From NCBI RefSeq assembly GCF_900169565.1, contig NZ_LT828648.1:746876-810875 (forward strand): a DNA stretch of 64,000 nucleotides. The letters run 5' to 3'. The translations under genes and the position numbers were made by a program. This DNA is from Nitrospira japonica. GTDB taxonomy: Bacteria > Nitrospirota > Nitrospiria > Nitrospirales > Nitrospiraceae. The notes beneath the pieces are model-generated. The model did no database searches and was not told the DNA's origin. It was given only the letters and a program-made list of their open reading frames with translations. This document shows positions 26,750 to 35,184 of this stretch, in pieces; position 1 is the first letter of the stretch, and each line of letters starts with the position of its first letter.

Positions 26750-27391
26750 CTAAAACCGCAGGCCGATGCCGGCCCCCAAATACTGGGATCGATACTCCAA
26801 AGACAGCGACTGCCAGTGGTAGTTGGCCGACAAGTATTTGTATTCGCCGAAGAGGAAGATCCGCTTCGTCACGTTGGTCTGCAGTCCCCCGAAGAACTGA
26901 TACCCGAATGTCGCCGAACTTTCAAAATCCTGATCCGAACGGCCCGGTATATTGGCCCCGCTCAGGACGCCCTGCGACAACCCTCCTCCGATGCCGATAT
27001 AGGGAATGACGGGCAGGCCGGGATACCGGAGGATGAGATTCGCCATCGAGTTGAACACCCAGAGGTTGGTGCGCCCCACCGACCCCGCGCCAGGGCCGGT
27101 CGTGAGCGGAACGGAGAGATTGCTGCTGTTGCCCATGGACTCGAGTTCGATGCCGAAGAATCCCCTTCCCATGACGGGGAATACCGCCACCTTCAGCCCG
27201 GCCCCCGCTCCGCTTCCCACACTGGTGCCGGGAGCAGGACCGGTAAGCACAAAGGCGTCGCGGTCGTACGGCCAGCTTCCCAGCGCATACAGACTGATGT
27301 ACACGTCCGTATGTGTTTCGGTTTCCGCTCGCACGGTAAATGGAAGGCTCAAGAGAGCCAAGAGGCCGAACGCCCAGATGGACCGTGCCAT
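26750..27391 (-). CDS. Outer-membrane beta-barrel protein
   Basis: 213 residues with a Sec signal (IWAFGLLALLSLPFTVRAE). The mature part shows alternating amphipathic strands: DVYISLYALGSWP, GSGAGAGLKVAVFPVMGRGFFGIELE, NLILRYPGLPVIPYIGIGGGLSQG, ATFGYQFFGGLQTNVTKRIFLFGEYKYL. It ends in the C-terminal phenylalanine typical of BAM substrates (GAGIGLRF). This resembles small OmpA-like/OmpW-like 8-strand barrels. No ligand can be named. Confidence 0.8.
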   Translation of the reverse strand: MARSIWAFGLLALLSLPFTVRAETETHTDVYISLYALGSWPYDRDAFVLTGPAPGTSVGSGAGAGLKVAVFPVMGRGFFGIELESMGNSSNLSVPLTTGPGAGSVGRTNLWVFNSMANLILRYPGLPVIPYIGIGGGLSQGVLSGANIPGRSDQDFESSATFGYQFFGGLQTNVTKRIFLFGEYKYLSANYHWQSLSLEYRSQYLGAGIGLRF

Positions 27392-27453
27392 AACAGACGT
27401 CGGAGGAAAAGGAGGCCGTGGAACCGGCCGCCTCGGCAGCTCGGGAAAAGGAA

Positions 27454-27485
27454 GGGGCCCTTAGGAGAATTCTCCCAAAGGCCCC
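27454..27485 (-). terminator. Intrinsic terminator after the TRL-like gene
   Basis: GGGGCC and GGCCCC arms enclose the perfect palindrome GGAGAATTCTCC. On the minus strand the hairpin is followed by the pyrimidine tract TTCCTTTTCCC. It lies 24 bases after the stop of the gene at 27509. Confidence 0.6.
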
Positions 27486-27508
27486 GACATCCGAATCAAC
27501 GGGTCAAA

Positions 27509-27838
27509 TCAGCTGCCCTTCACGATCGTGCAGTAATCGGCCACGATTCCGAGGATGTTCTTCGCGGTGTGGTCGACGTGGGAGACCGTGGTGATTCCTC
27601 CGGCTGCCTTGGCGGCCGTCAAGCTGGCGTCACCGGTGGCAACCCACCCCAGGATGGTCTGGGCGCAAGCCTTTCCTTCCTTCGTGGCTGCGGTGGCCGT
27701 CGTCGCCATGAAGCCGTACTTGACTTCGGTGAAGATGATACCGGTCACCGGCGACGCAACCGGCATACAACCGGCCAGGCTCAAACCGAATGCCGTGACG
27801 AACGCGGCGGACAAGAGCACATATGCCTTCTTCTTCAT
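27509..27838 (-). CDS. TRL-like small lipoprotein
   Basis: 109 residues from an ATG preceded by AAAGGAGG. The frame continues upstream to 28075, but that part overlaps the neighbouring gene and lacks a start signal. A lipoprotein signal with LSLAGC (Cys near residue 24) is followed by PVTGIIFTEVKYGF, a Thr/Ala-rich segment TATAATKEGKACAQTILGWVATGDASLTAAKAAGG and a His-containing end. The pattern (KxGxACAxxxLGxxxxGDASxxAAxxxGxI) matches the TRL family of small, probably surface, proteins. Function unknown. Confidence 0.75.
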   Translation of the reverse strand: MKKKAYVLLSAAFVTAFGLSLAGCMPVASPVTGIIFTEVKYGFMATTATAATKEGKACAQTILGWVATGDASLTAAKAAGGITTVSHVDHTAKNILGIVADYCTIVKGS

Positions 27839-27998
27839 AGGTCCTCCTTTGAAAGGAAAGTTGAGTAATGAGTGACGCCCCGAGGAAACCTCGTCGTGGA
27901 AATCACCGAGCGCGAGTATATTCGGAGTTGTCTCCAGTGTCAATTTTTTCAAACCCCTGGAGGGTCTTCGCCTTCGGCCGCTCCCCGGTCGAACCTCT

Positions 27999-30020
27999 TC
28001 AGAAAAATCCCTGAACCGAGAAGACCACGTCGTTGTCCTGATCGCGATGACGATATTCCAAACGCAAGGCGACATTCTGCGAGAGCGTGACCCGCTGCCC
28101 CACGAACCACCGCACGTCGTCGGATTTGTCGCCGAGGGGATATTTGTAATAACTACCCGACGCCATGATCTTCCATCGCTCGGTCAGATCGGCCAGCAAT
28201 CCCGCCGTTCCGCCTCCTCCCGCTCGATACCGATCGTCATAGGCCACGCTGTAGTTGGCCTCGACTTCCGCGAATGCAAAAAACACTTCCCGGCGAAGCC
28301 ACTTGGATTCCAGCGCTCCTCCGATCCCTCCGTTCACCACGCCGTTGCTGCAAAGTTGGCATCCGTTGTACTTGATCGTGTTCATCCCGAGATCGAACTT
28401 CCACGACGGTGAATGAAAGACCGAGTCGATCGGTGACAATGACACGATGTTCGCCAGCGTGAAGCGCTCGATCCTCGCCTGGTCGGCCCGGTTGTAATAG
28501 CGGGCGGTGACGGACGCCAGTTCGATCTGTGCGTCCGGCGTATAGCCCGGCTCCGGATCGAGCAAGTCATGATAGCCCGCACGCACTGACAGTTCTTCGA
28601 ACGTGTCGTTGTTGCGCCATCCGCCTCCGATGGAGGCCCGCGAGGTCTTGTGCCCCAGTTCGGGCTGAGTGGCGAAGGGTACGACGGGAAACTCCGGAGA
28701 TGGAATACGCAAGCGGCTCCTCGCCGCCAAGATCTCCCGGTTACGCTCCTTCAGTTCAGGAATCGCCTTGTCGGTCGTATCCATACGATAGCGAAGATAA
28801 TCGGACGCAAGGTCGAGGAGGAACGCCTGTTGCGCGGCCGGCAATCCGGCATATGCCGGATCGGCCATGGCGTCCGGATCGCCGGCGAGACGCTGCGCCA
28901 GGGCGCGCTGGCCCGAGGGAAGCGACTCGCGCTTTCGCCTGACCACGTTGCTCCGTGAAGGCCGATACGTCACGTTGGTGACCCGGCCTGGATCGGCGGC
29001 GATCAGCCGCACCGTATCGGCCGGAACCGTCCAGACAAAGAAGGAATCGGTCAAATGCAACGACGGGTCGGCGTACTCCAGGAGCCACAAGAGCTGATAG
29101 GAACAATTTTCTTTCAGAAAGAAGTAGTCGAAATAGGCGTTGCCCATTTCCCACGCGTGTTCGAGTAGCCGATGGACCTGCCGATCCGAGAAGTTCAGGC
29201 GATATTCCCATATGTCGCGATTCTCGATGTCCCGGTATTCCCGCACCTTCAGATAATAGGGCGGCGTCATGAAATAACCCTTGAACCCCCCGAACAGCCC
29301 TTTGATGGGGTACATCCATCCGGCATCCCGCGGCACTTCGGCCGCGTAGTTGATCGTATAGGCCAGGATTCTGGTTTGGTCCGTCTGCCCTCTCTGGTCC
29401 ACGCGGAGAAACGTGTGGCCGAAGGACGAGGCGGGATTGTTGACGAACGCGGACGCGAAAATCAGGGTGATGGATTGCGGGTTGAGTTCCGCGAGCCATG
29501 CATCGAAACGCGTGCAGGTTTCAGGGGACAACCGCGCGGCGTCGAACGCCAGTTTGTCCTGTAGCCAGCGGTATCGGGCGATGAACGCGCACTGAGCCGG
29601 CTGCTTCGAACGTCCTACGGCCTCCGACGAGAAGAACTGGCGCAGGGTCGCTTCCAGCTCGGCTCGCGGCTCGGTCTTCCCGGCCTCGGACAGGAAGAAT
29701 CCCGGATCGTCCTGCTCGCTGGCGAATCCACCGAAGAGTCCCGGCCGATAGTGCAGGAGGAGGTGCCATTCGCGTTCTTCGAACAGTTTTGCCGAGACGG
29801 CCCGTGCGATGAGTTCGTCGGCGTACGACGGATCCGACCGTTCCGCCGCACCGGCCGGCCATGACGACCACGCGAGAAAAAGAGAGAGGATGAGCGCGCA
29901 AGGTGCGGCTCCCCATGGCAGGCGGGACGCCCGTTTCGAAGCCGGCGCCCCGCAGTGCCGGACGGTGTCGTTACTTGGCCGCGACGGTGGTCGATGCCGG
30001 AGACGATGCCGCGGCCTCAT
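27999..30020 (-). CDS. DUF4105 (Lnb-type) envelope protein with C-terminal beta-barrel
   Basis: 673 residues. The ATG at 30020 overlaps the end of the upstream DUF3015 gene by 50 bases; no later in-frame start precedes the signal segment (CALILSLFLAWSSWPAGAA). The N-terminal half carries the DUF4105 signature: IFASAFVNNPASSFGHTFLRV, TINYAAEVP, FGGFKGYFMTPPYYLKVREY and LKENCSYQLLWLLEY. This pattern (conserved His and Cys) suggests a papain-like/NlpC-like hydrolase fold. From about residue 470 to the end, alternating strands and a terminal Phe (VVFSVQGFF) suggest an outer-membrane barrel. The substrate is unknown. Confidence 0.8.
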   Translation of the reverse strand: MRPRHRLRHRPPSRPSNDTVRHCGAPASKRASRLPWGAAPCALILSLFLAWSSWPAGAAERSDPSYADELIARAVSAKLFEEREWHLLLHYRPGLFGGFASEQDDPGFFLSEAGKTEPRAELEATLRQFFSSEAVGRSKQPAQCAFIARYRWLQDKLAFDAARLSPETCTRFDAWLAELNPQSITLIFASAFVNNPASSFGHTFLRVDQRGQTDQTRILAYTINYAAEVPRDAGWMYPIKGLFGGFKGYFMTPPYYLKVREYRDIENRDIWEYRLNFSDRQVHRLLEHAWEMGNAYFDYFFLKENCSYQLLWLLEYADPSLHLTDSFFVWTVPADTVRLIAADPGRVTNVTYRPSRSNVVRRKRESLPSGQRALAQRLAGDPDAMADPAYAGLPAAQQAFLLDLASDYLRYRMDTTDKAIPELKERNREILAARSRLRIPSPEFPVVPFATQPELGHKTSRASIGGGWRNNDTFEELSVRAGYHDLLDPEPGYTPDAQIELASVTARYYNRADQARIERFTLANIVSLSPIDSVFHSPSWKFDLGMNTIKYNGCQLCSNGVVNGGIGGALESKWLRREVFFAFAEVEANYSVAYDDRYRAGGGGTAGLLADLTERWKIMASGSYYKYPLGDKSDDVRWFVGQRVTLSQNVALRLEYRHRDQDNDVVFSVQGFF

Positions 30021-30498
30021 TCAGAGCTTTTACCATGGCAACGGGAGAGGCTTCACCAGCATTCACGAGCGACAGATACCGCTCCTGGGTCACGGCGAAG
30101 AACTCGGGCTGCTTATCTTCGGATACACCCATCAGCGCGGCCATCGAGGCAAGATGCTCCCCGCCGCCTTGAGCCATCTCTTGTGTGAGGTTCTCGAAAT
30201 TCAGGCCTGCAAACATGTTGGCCTTGTGTTCGGCCCAGAACTTCCCGCTGTTCTTGCATCCCATGGTCTGGCTCGTGATTCCAAAAGCCTGAAAGGGAAC
30301 GATCGTATTGTTGGTCGTGGAAATGAGGATTTGGACACCCCATTTGTCGGTGTTGGGAGAGTCTCGCCAGAGATCCTTTCCGAGTCCGCACCCGGGACCG
30401 AGATCCGAGATCCCCTTGGCCTGTGCCGTATCGATCATGCCGGACAGTTCCGCCGTCACAAAGAAGGCGATCAAGAGCACCCATATCTTGCGGGACAT
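29971..30498 (-). CDS. DUF3015 family periplasmic protein (copy 1)
   Basis: 175 residues, ATG with AAGGAGG 5 bases upstream. The signal peptide ends near DTAQAKG. Core: GPGCGLGKDLWRDS, ILISTTNNTIVPFQAFGITSQTMGCKNSG, FENLTQEMAQGGGEHLASMAALMGV, which is the DUF3015 pattern with three conserved Cys. Function unknown. A paralogue lies immediately upstream (30590-31111) and the DUF4105 gene downstream overlaps it, so the three form one operon. Confidence 0.85.
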   Translation of the reverse strand: MSRKIWVLLIAFFVTAELSGMIDTAQAKGISDLGPGCGLGKDLWRDSPNTDKWGVQILISTTNNTIVPFQAFGITSQTMGCKNSGKFWAEHKANMFAGLNFENLTQEMAQGGGEHLASMAALMGVSEDKQPEFFAVTQERYLSLVNAGEASPVAMVKALNEAAASSPASTTVAAK

Positions 30499-30589
30499 AC
30501 TCCCTCCTTCACATCAGAATTGTTGATCGATTCCCCTACCTCTCCGCGGCAAAGCGTACTCCACAAGCGCGGCGCGACGCCGCACTTTC

Positions 30590-31111
30590 TTATTCCCTCG
30601 TCGCGGATGCGGCCAGCATGCGTCGCTGCGACAGGTCGTGACGGACGGCCACCAACCGTTCCAGGAGAAGAGCCGGCTCCCCATGCGCCGCGAAAAAAGC
30701 CTCGCGTTGGACGAGAGAGAAAAAAATCGATTCTTCCTCCTGAGTGACTCCCAACAGGGCGGCCAGCGAGGCAAGGTGCTCGCCGCCTCCTCGAGCCATA
30801 TCGTCCATGACATTCGCATAGTTGATGTCGATGAAGAGGCCGGCCTTCTGGCTGTCCCAAATGGTGCCGTCATTGCTGCAGCCCGACGTGCCGGACGTAA
30901 TCGCGAAGGTGTAGCTACCGGTGACATTCGTGGATGCCATGAACAGCTGGGGCGCGATCTGCTTCTTGCCTTTCCAATCTTCCCACAATTGCCTTCCCAA
31001 CCCGCATCCGGGTCCTGTGTCGGGATTGGTGGTAGCGGAATAGGCGATGGTCGCCGGCCAAAAGCTTGCACTGAGAAGAAATGCGATTGTGCCTTTGAAC
31101 AGAGGGGTCAC
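30590..31111 (-). CDS. DUF3015 family periplasmic protein (copy 2)
   Basis: 173 residues from a GTG at 31111 with AAAGGAGG 5 bases upstream. The open frame reaches 31366 but without a start signal and across the phosphoesterase gene. Signal peptide LFKGTIAFLLSASFWPATIAYSA. Same DUF3015 layout as copy 1: GPGCGLGRQLWEDWKGKK, YTFAITSGTSGCSNDG, YANVMDDMARGGGEHLASLAALLGV. The two copies are clearly diverged tandem duplicates. Function unknown. Confidence 0.83.
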   Translation of the reverse strand: MTPLFKGTIAFLLSASFWPATIAYSATTNPDTGPGCGLGRQLWEDWKGKKQIAPQLFMASTNVTGSYTFAITSGTSGCSNDGTIWDSQKAGLFIDINYANVMDDMARGGGEHLASLAALLGVTQEEESIFFSLVQREAFFAAHGEPALLLERLVAVRHDLSQRRMLAASATRE

Positions 31112-31134
31112 GCTTGCCTCCTTTTGCTTCGACT

Positions 31135-31716
31135 CTACCCGCGCGCTCGGATCGAACGGCCATGTGATTGGACGACGTGATTCGACCGGAGGCCCCCTGC
31201 CCCTCGTCCCTCGGCGGAGGGCGGGCGTTCCGCCCGACCGGCCAACGGGACGTGCACGACCTCTCGACCGTCGTTTCGGATCGTCAGCAGGCCGAGGGAC
31301 CGCGGCAAACTGAATCGTCTCGGACCTGCCGACCCCGGATTGAACAACAGCAGGCGCCCGATCCATTCAATGCACGGCTTGTGCGTGTGGCCGAAGATGC
31401 AGATATCCGGCTCCACACGATCCAGAAAACGCCGCGCGTCCCGCCGTATCTTCCCGCCCTCATAGATGACGTGCCGCACGGCGATCCGGTATCCGGCAAG
31501 GTCGATCACTGTTTCCGCAGGAAATTTTCCGGCTTGTCCCCTGTCCACGTTTCCGGACACTGCGACGACCGGCGCGATCCGCTGCAGTTCATCGATCACG
31601 GCTATGTCCCCGATGTCGCCCGCATGGATGATGCGATCGACTCCCTGAAAATGCCTTCGAAGAGCCGGGTCGAAGAGGCCGTGCGTGTCGGCTATGATCC
31701 CCACGTGAACGTCCAT
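31135..31716 (-). CDS. YfcE/MJ0936-type metallophosphoesterase
   Basis: 193 residues from the ATG at 31716, preceded by AAGGAG. Calcineurin-like motifs in order: GIIADTHG, IIHAGDIGD, VSGNVDRG, and the paired-histidine block FGHTHKP, then LLLFNPGSAGPRRF. Members are Mn-dependent phosphodiesterases, usually with unknown physiological substrate. The C-terminal 30 residues are low-complexity and charged. It starts 8 bases after the M48 gene ends on the same strand, so the two are likely coupled. Confidence 0.88.
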   Translation of the reverse strand: MDVHVGIIADTHGLFDPALRRHFQGVDRIIHAGDIGDIAVIDELQRIAPVVAVSGNVDRGQAGKFPAETVIDLAGYRIAVRHVIYEGGKIRRDARRFLDRVEPDICIFGHTHKPCIEWIGRLLLFNPGSAGPRRFSLPRSLGLLTIRNDGREVVHVPLAGRAERPPSAEGRGAGGLRSNHVVQSHGRSIRARG

Positions 31717-31724
31717 GAGGCTCC

Positions 31725-32852
31725 TTACCGTGAGACGCTCAGTGAACCCTGCACCTGTTTCCAATCGAAAGTAAAGGGTTCGACGGTCTGCTTCGGCAGA
31801 GTCGCCATCTCCGCCTTCAGCCGCTCGACGCGCGCGGCACTCATCGGATGCGTCGACAGCATTTCGATCGGATCGCCCTGCTGTTCGGCCATGCGCTCAA
31901 AGAATCGCACGAGCCCGTTCGAATCGATCTTGGCCTTCCGGAGCAGTCGCAGGCCGGTCACGTCGGCTTCGGTCTCCTGCGCGCGGCCGAACTTGAGCGT
32001 GAGGAGTTCTCCGCTGATCTGTCTCGTCAAACCGATCAGGCCCTGCTGGTCGCCCAGCAGGATCGACAGCACCGCCGTCAATCCGATCTGCTTCACAACC
32101 CGCTCCAACCCGTGACGCTGGAGGACGTGATTGAATTCATGACTGAGGACACCGGCGACCTCCTCTCCGCTCTCCGCTTTCTGAAGGAGGCCCGTGAATA
32201 CCACCACATAACCACCCGGGAGCGCGAACGCGTTGACGACATCGCTCCTGACGACGGTCACTTCGAAACGGTACGGGTCGTCGGATATCTGATCCGTCAA
32301 GCGGCGGGTCATTTCCCTGACTGCGTCGACGGCCGGTCCCTCCTTCACCACCGTCTGGCGTCCGAGAAAATCTTGATATGCGGCCTCGCCAAGTTTCTGC
32401 TCCCATTCCACCGGGATACGGGCGACCGCCAGATTCACGGCGAGATCCGAACCGAACCATACAGCCGTTCCAAGAGATACCGCCAGCACACTCGCGGCGA
32501 ACCAGGAGATCCGCCGCCTATGTCGTTTCCGCCGAACCGCGGTAGCCGTCGCTTCCAGATTTTCGGTCACAGCAGTCGGCGCGGCGGCTCGAAGAGCGTG
32601 AATGACGGCAGGGTCGTTCAGATACAACACGCGCGCATCCGCCTCGGATCCGTACCGGATAATGAGTTGATCGTGATTGAGCCCGCCCGCCGAGAGGGAC
32701 AGCCTGTCGAACGGCACCGTGTCCGCATCGTCCTGCGCATCGGTTGATCGGTCTTCGAACCGGACTGCAATGCCGATGGAAATCACCTCGACGCGGCACG
32801 GCAAACCCGTGGCGGGATAGTCGGATCCGAAGCAGAGGGCATTGGGATTCAT
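31725..32852 (-). CDS. M48 family metallopeptidase with membrane anchor
   Basis: 375 residues. An N-terminal region with beta character (PCRVEVISIGIAVRFED, DRLSLSAGG) leads to one membrane helix (ISWFAASVLAVSLGTAVWFG), then an extracytoplasmic M48 protease with zinc motif LSHEFNHVLQRHG (HExxH) and the downstream Glu in AQETEADVTGLRLL. YggG/BepA-like enzymes degrade misfolded envelope proteins. The start at 32852 was chosen because the upstream 73 codons are arginine-rich and overlap the AIM24 gene. The N-terminal module matches the YggG/Loip layout only loosely. Confidence 0.85.
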   Translation of the reverse strand: MNPNALCFGSDYPATGLPCRVEVISIGIAVRFEDRSTDAQDDADTVPFDRLSLSAGGLNHDQLIIRYGSEADARVLYLNDPAVIHALRAAAPTAVTENLEATATAVRRKRHRRRISWFAASVLAVSLGTAVWFGSDLAVNLAVARIPVEWEQKLGEAAYQDFLGRQTVVKEGPAVDAVREMTRRLTDQISDDPYRFEVTVVRSDVVNAFALPGGYVVVFTGLLQKAESGEEVAGVLSHEFNHVLQRHGLERVVKQIGLTAVLSILLGDQQGLIGLTRQISGELLTLKFGRAQETEADVTGLRLLRKAKIDSNGLVRFFERMAEQQGDPIEMLSTHPMSAARVERLKAEMATLPKQTVEPFTFDWKQVQGSLSVSR

Positions 32853-32893
32853 GACGGGTGTCCGGGTCAGGAGGCGAAGACGAATCGATCCTC

Positions 32894-33577
32894 CTACTCG
32901 GAAACGGGGATAAACTGCCTGAGCCAATGGCCGAACCCCCCGGGATTTCGGCTTTGGATGTAAACGACGCCGGGTCCCTGGAATCGGCAGACAAACCCTT
33001 CTCCCGACGTGAAACTCGCGACCCACCCGGCGGCAGCCCGTTCGACATGGTAGGAAGTCGTCGCGGACCAAGCGACCAAATGGCTGTTATCGACGATGTA
33101 TTCCTGATCGGGCTTCAGCTCGATTCGATGAATCGCGCCAAAGCTGTTCAACACCAAGGTCCCCTTGCCGCTGAGTTTGAGGATAAAGAACCCCTCACCG
33201 CCAAGCAGGCCGCGGCTGAGGCTTTGCATCTGGCTGTCGATCTTCACCGTTTCGGCGCCGGCGAGAAATCCGTCTTTCTGCACGATATATTCATTGAGCC
33301 CGTCGAGCTCGATCACCACGATGTCCCCGGGCACCGTCGGCGCCAGCAGGACTTCGCCCGCGCCTCGGGTGGCTCGCAGCGTCTGAAAAAAGAATTTCTC
33401 TCCCGTCAGAAACTTGCGCGACAGGGCCCCCAGGAATCCTCCCTCCATCTTGCTTTCGACGTCGATCGTCGGAGAGGACGCCACCATCGCGCCTGATTCG
33501 GCCTTGATGGTTTCACCCGCCGACAATTCGACGCGGACCATCGGAAATGCCCCCGGATAGAGAATCTCGCTTTTCAT
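32894..33577 (-). CDS. AIM24 family protein (TIGR00266-like)
   Basis: 227 residues from an ATG with AGAGGCGCAAGAC upstream. Repeated beta-hairpins typical of the AIM24/YxjC fold: MVRVELSAGETIKAESGAMVA, EVLLAPTVPGDIVVIELDG, LVLNSFGAIHRIELKPDQEYIVDNSHLVAW and GVVYIQSRNP. These homotrimeric, TRAP-like proteins have no settled bacterial function. The gene lies 41 bases upstream of the M48 gene on the same strand. Confidence 0.88.
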   Translation of the reverse strand: MKSEILYPGAFPMVRVELSAGETIKAESGAMVASSPTIDVESKMEGGFLGALSRKFLTGEKFFFQTLRATRGAGEVLLAPTVPGDIVVIELDGLNEYIVQKDGFLAGAETVKIDSQMQSLSRGLLGGEGFFILKLSGKGTLVLNSFGAIHRIELKPDQEYIVDNSHLVAWSATTSYHVERAAAGWVASFTSGEGFVCRFQGPGVVYIQSRNPGGFGHWLRQFIPVSE

Positions 33578-33614
33578 GTCTTGCGCCTCTTTGTATTCCC
33601 GTAACCTTGTTCCG

Positions 33615-35093
33615 CTAACCCGCCACCCAGCCGTACAGTCTGTGACTGGGCAACGGGCCTTCCTCAAGATAACTCATTCTCATTCGTCCCAGATAATCGC
33701 GAGGGACGTCCAGCCGAGTGGCCGTCACGTCGACGTCGAACACCCGTGCCGCATTCAATCCGAAGATCTTGGCTTTCACGTCACGGGTCAACGGCTGATA
33801 GCGATACCGCTCGATGAATTCGTCGGGCATCTGAAATCGCCGGAACGCTTCGATCTGCCACTGGGGCGATCCGGACCAAATTGAATCCGTTCCCCACAGG
33901 ACATGATCGACCCCGAACGCCTCGACGATTTGTCCGATGAGATGAGCGCATGTTCCGGGATGAGCCGTCACCAACTGCGCGAACGTCGAACCAAGTTCCA
34001 TGTAAATATTGGTCAGTCCCGGCTCATGCTTCTTCATACTGCAAAATTCCGTCGTCCATGGAATCTCACCCGACCGGGCAAAGACGTCGTCGATCCCGGC
34101 CACGGTTTTGAAACCGGAGTGATAGACCAAAAACGTGATGTCGGGAAAATCTTTGGCCGCCTTGATGAGATCCTTCGGATGGTTGTAGTCCGGCACGGGA
34201 CCCAGCGGGAGGCCTTTGTGGACGCAGACCCGTTTGACGTTCAGCTTTCTCGCCTGTTCGAGCATCGGATATGCGACCGCCTCGTCGTCCATCCACCATC
34301 CACGTTCGAATCCCTTCGGGCAGGCTCCGGTGTAGCATTTCCAGGCTTCGACTCCCAACGTTTCGGCCTGCATGGCCATGAAGTCGAGGTCGGCCGAGCC
34401 CAACTGCGGAGTCGCCAGTCCGTGGGCGAGCATTCGGCGCGAGCCGGCCAGCCGGTTGATTTCGTCGCGGATGTGCGCCATTTCCCTCGGAGGAACGACC
34501 GCGGCCTGGGGATAGGGACCGGGGGGCGTGCTGATCAAGCCGATCGACGTCTCACTGTCGAGAAACACTTCCTTCACGAAGTTTCGCCATGACAGATCGT
34601 CAATTGTTCCGCGGTCTCCGGTCAAGGCGGGATTGACGCCGGTCTCGCGAACTCGCCGTCTCAGTGCGATCAATGCCTGCTTTGATACCGCGCCCTTCCG
34701 TTGACTCTCTGCATCGCTCGGATCGTACTCCGAGCTGACATAGTGATTCTGCACGTCGAAGATAAAATATGGATCGCCCCGTTGCTCGGCAAAAGCCGAC
34801 GGCTCGAACAGCTCCACAGGTCCGATTCCGAAAAATCGGCCGAACACTCCGTTCATCGCCAACAGCACGGCGGCGAGGCCGCCCGTACCTCGAAGAAACT
34901 CGCGCCTGGAGACGCCGAGACGCTGGGCTGCCCGGTCAGCCAGGCGCTGGGCCCGGTATTCGACATGGCGTTGGTGGAGAGTCTGAGGAACGGGAAGGAA
35001 TTCTCCGTTGGATACGTTGCGTGTGGGAATCGGCGTCTCAGACAACGATCCCTTGATGACTGGGCCCGATGTTCCGGTGCGCTGCGGCGGCAT
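33615..35093 (-). CDS. Amidohydrolase-2 family protein with twin-arginine motif
   Basis: 492 residues. A twin-arginine motif (SRREFLRG) followed by GGLAAVLLAMNGVFG lies near residues 61-85, unusually far from the ATG at 35093, so the true start may be later. The amidohydrolase TIM barrel follows: FIFDVQNHYVS (metal His), WKCYTG, VCVHKGLPLG, ITFLVYHSGF and DHVLWGTDSIWSG (catalytic Asp). The family hydrolyses or decarboxylates carboxylated substrates. The target is unknown. The upstream Met is supported by GAGGAACACG. Confidence 0.85.
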   Translation of the reverse strand: MPPQRTGTSGPVIKGSLSETPIPTRNVSNGEFLPVPQTLHQRHVEYRAQRLADRAAQRLGVSRREFLRGTGGLAAVLLAMNGVFGRFFGIGPVELFEPSAFAEQRGDPYFIFDVQNHYVSSEYDPSDAESQRKGAVSKQALIALRRRVRETGVNPALTGDRGTIDDLSWRNFVKEVFLDSETSIGLISTPPGPYPQAAVVPPREMAHIRDEINRLAGSRRMLAHGLATPQLGSADLDFMAMQAETLGVEAWKCYTGACPKGFERGWWMDDEAVAYPMLEQARKLNVKRVCVHKGLPLGPVPDYNHPKDLIKAAKDFPDITFLVYHSGFKTVAGIDDVFARSGEIPWTTEFCSMKKHEPGLTNIYMELGSTFAQLVTAHPGTCAHLIGQIVEAFGVDHVLWGTDSIWSGSPQWQIEAFRRFQMPDEFIERYRYQPLTRDVKAKIFGLNAARVFDVDVTATRLDVPRDYLGRMRMSYLEEGPLPSHRLYGWVAG

Positions 35094-35184
35094 CGTGTTC
35101 CTCGTAAGGCGAGTGGACTGTCAGATTTTGTGGAATACCGAGCAGGGTGTCAAGCCGACTTGCGCTGAAGAATGATAGGCGATG

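Noticed and set aside
30590-31366. Longer start for the second DUF3015 gene
   Set aside because: The extra 85 codons overlap the phosphoesterase gene and lack a start signal; the GTG at 31111 has AAAGGAGG.
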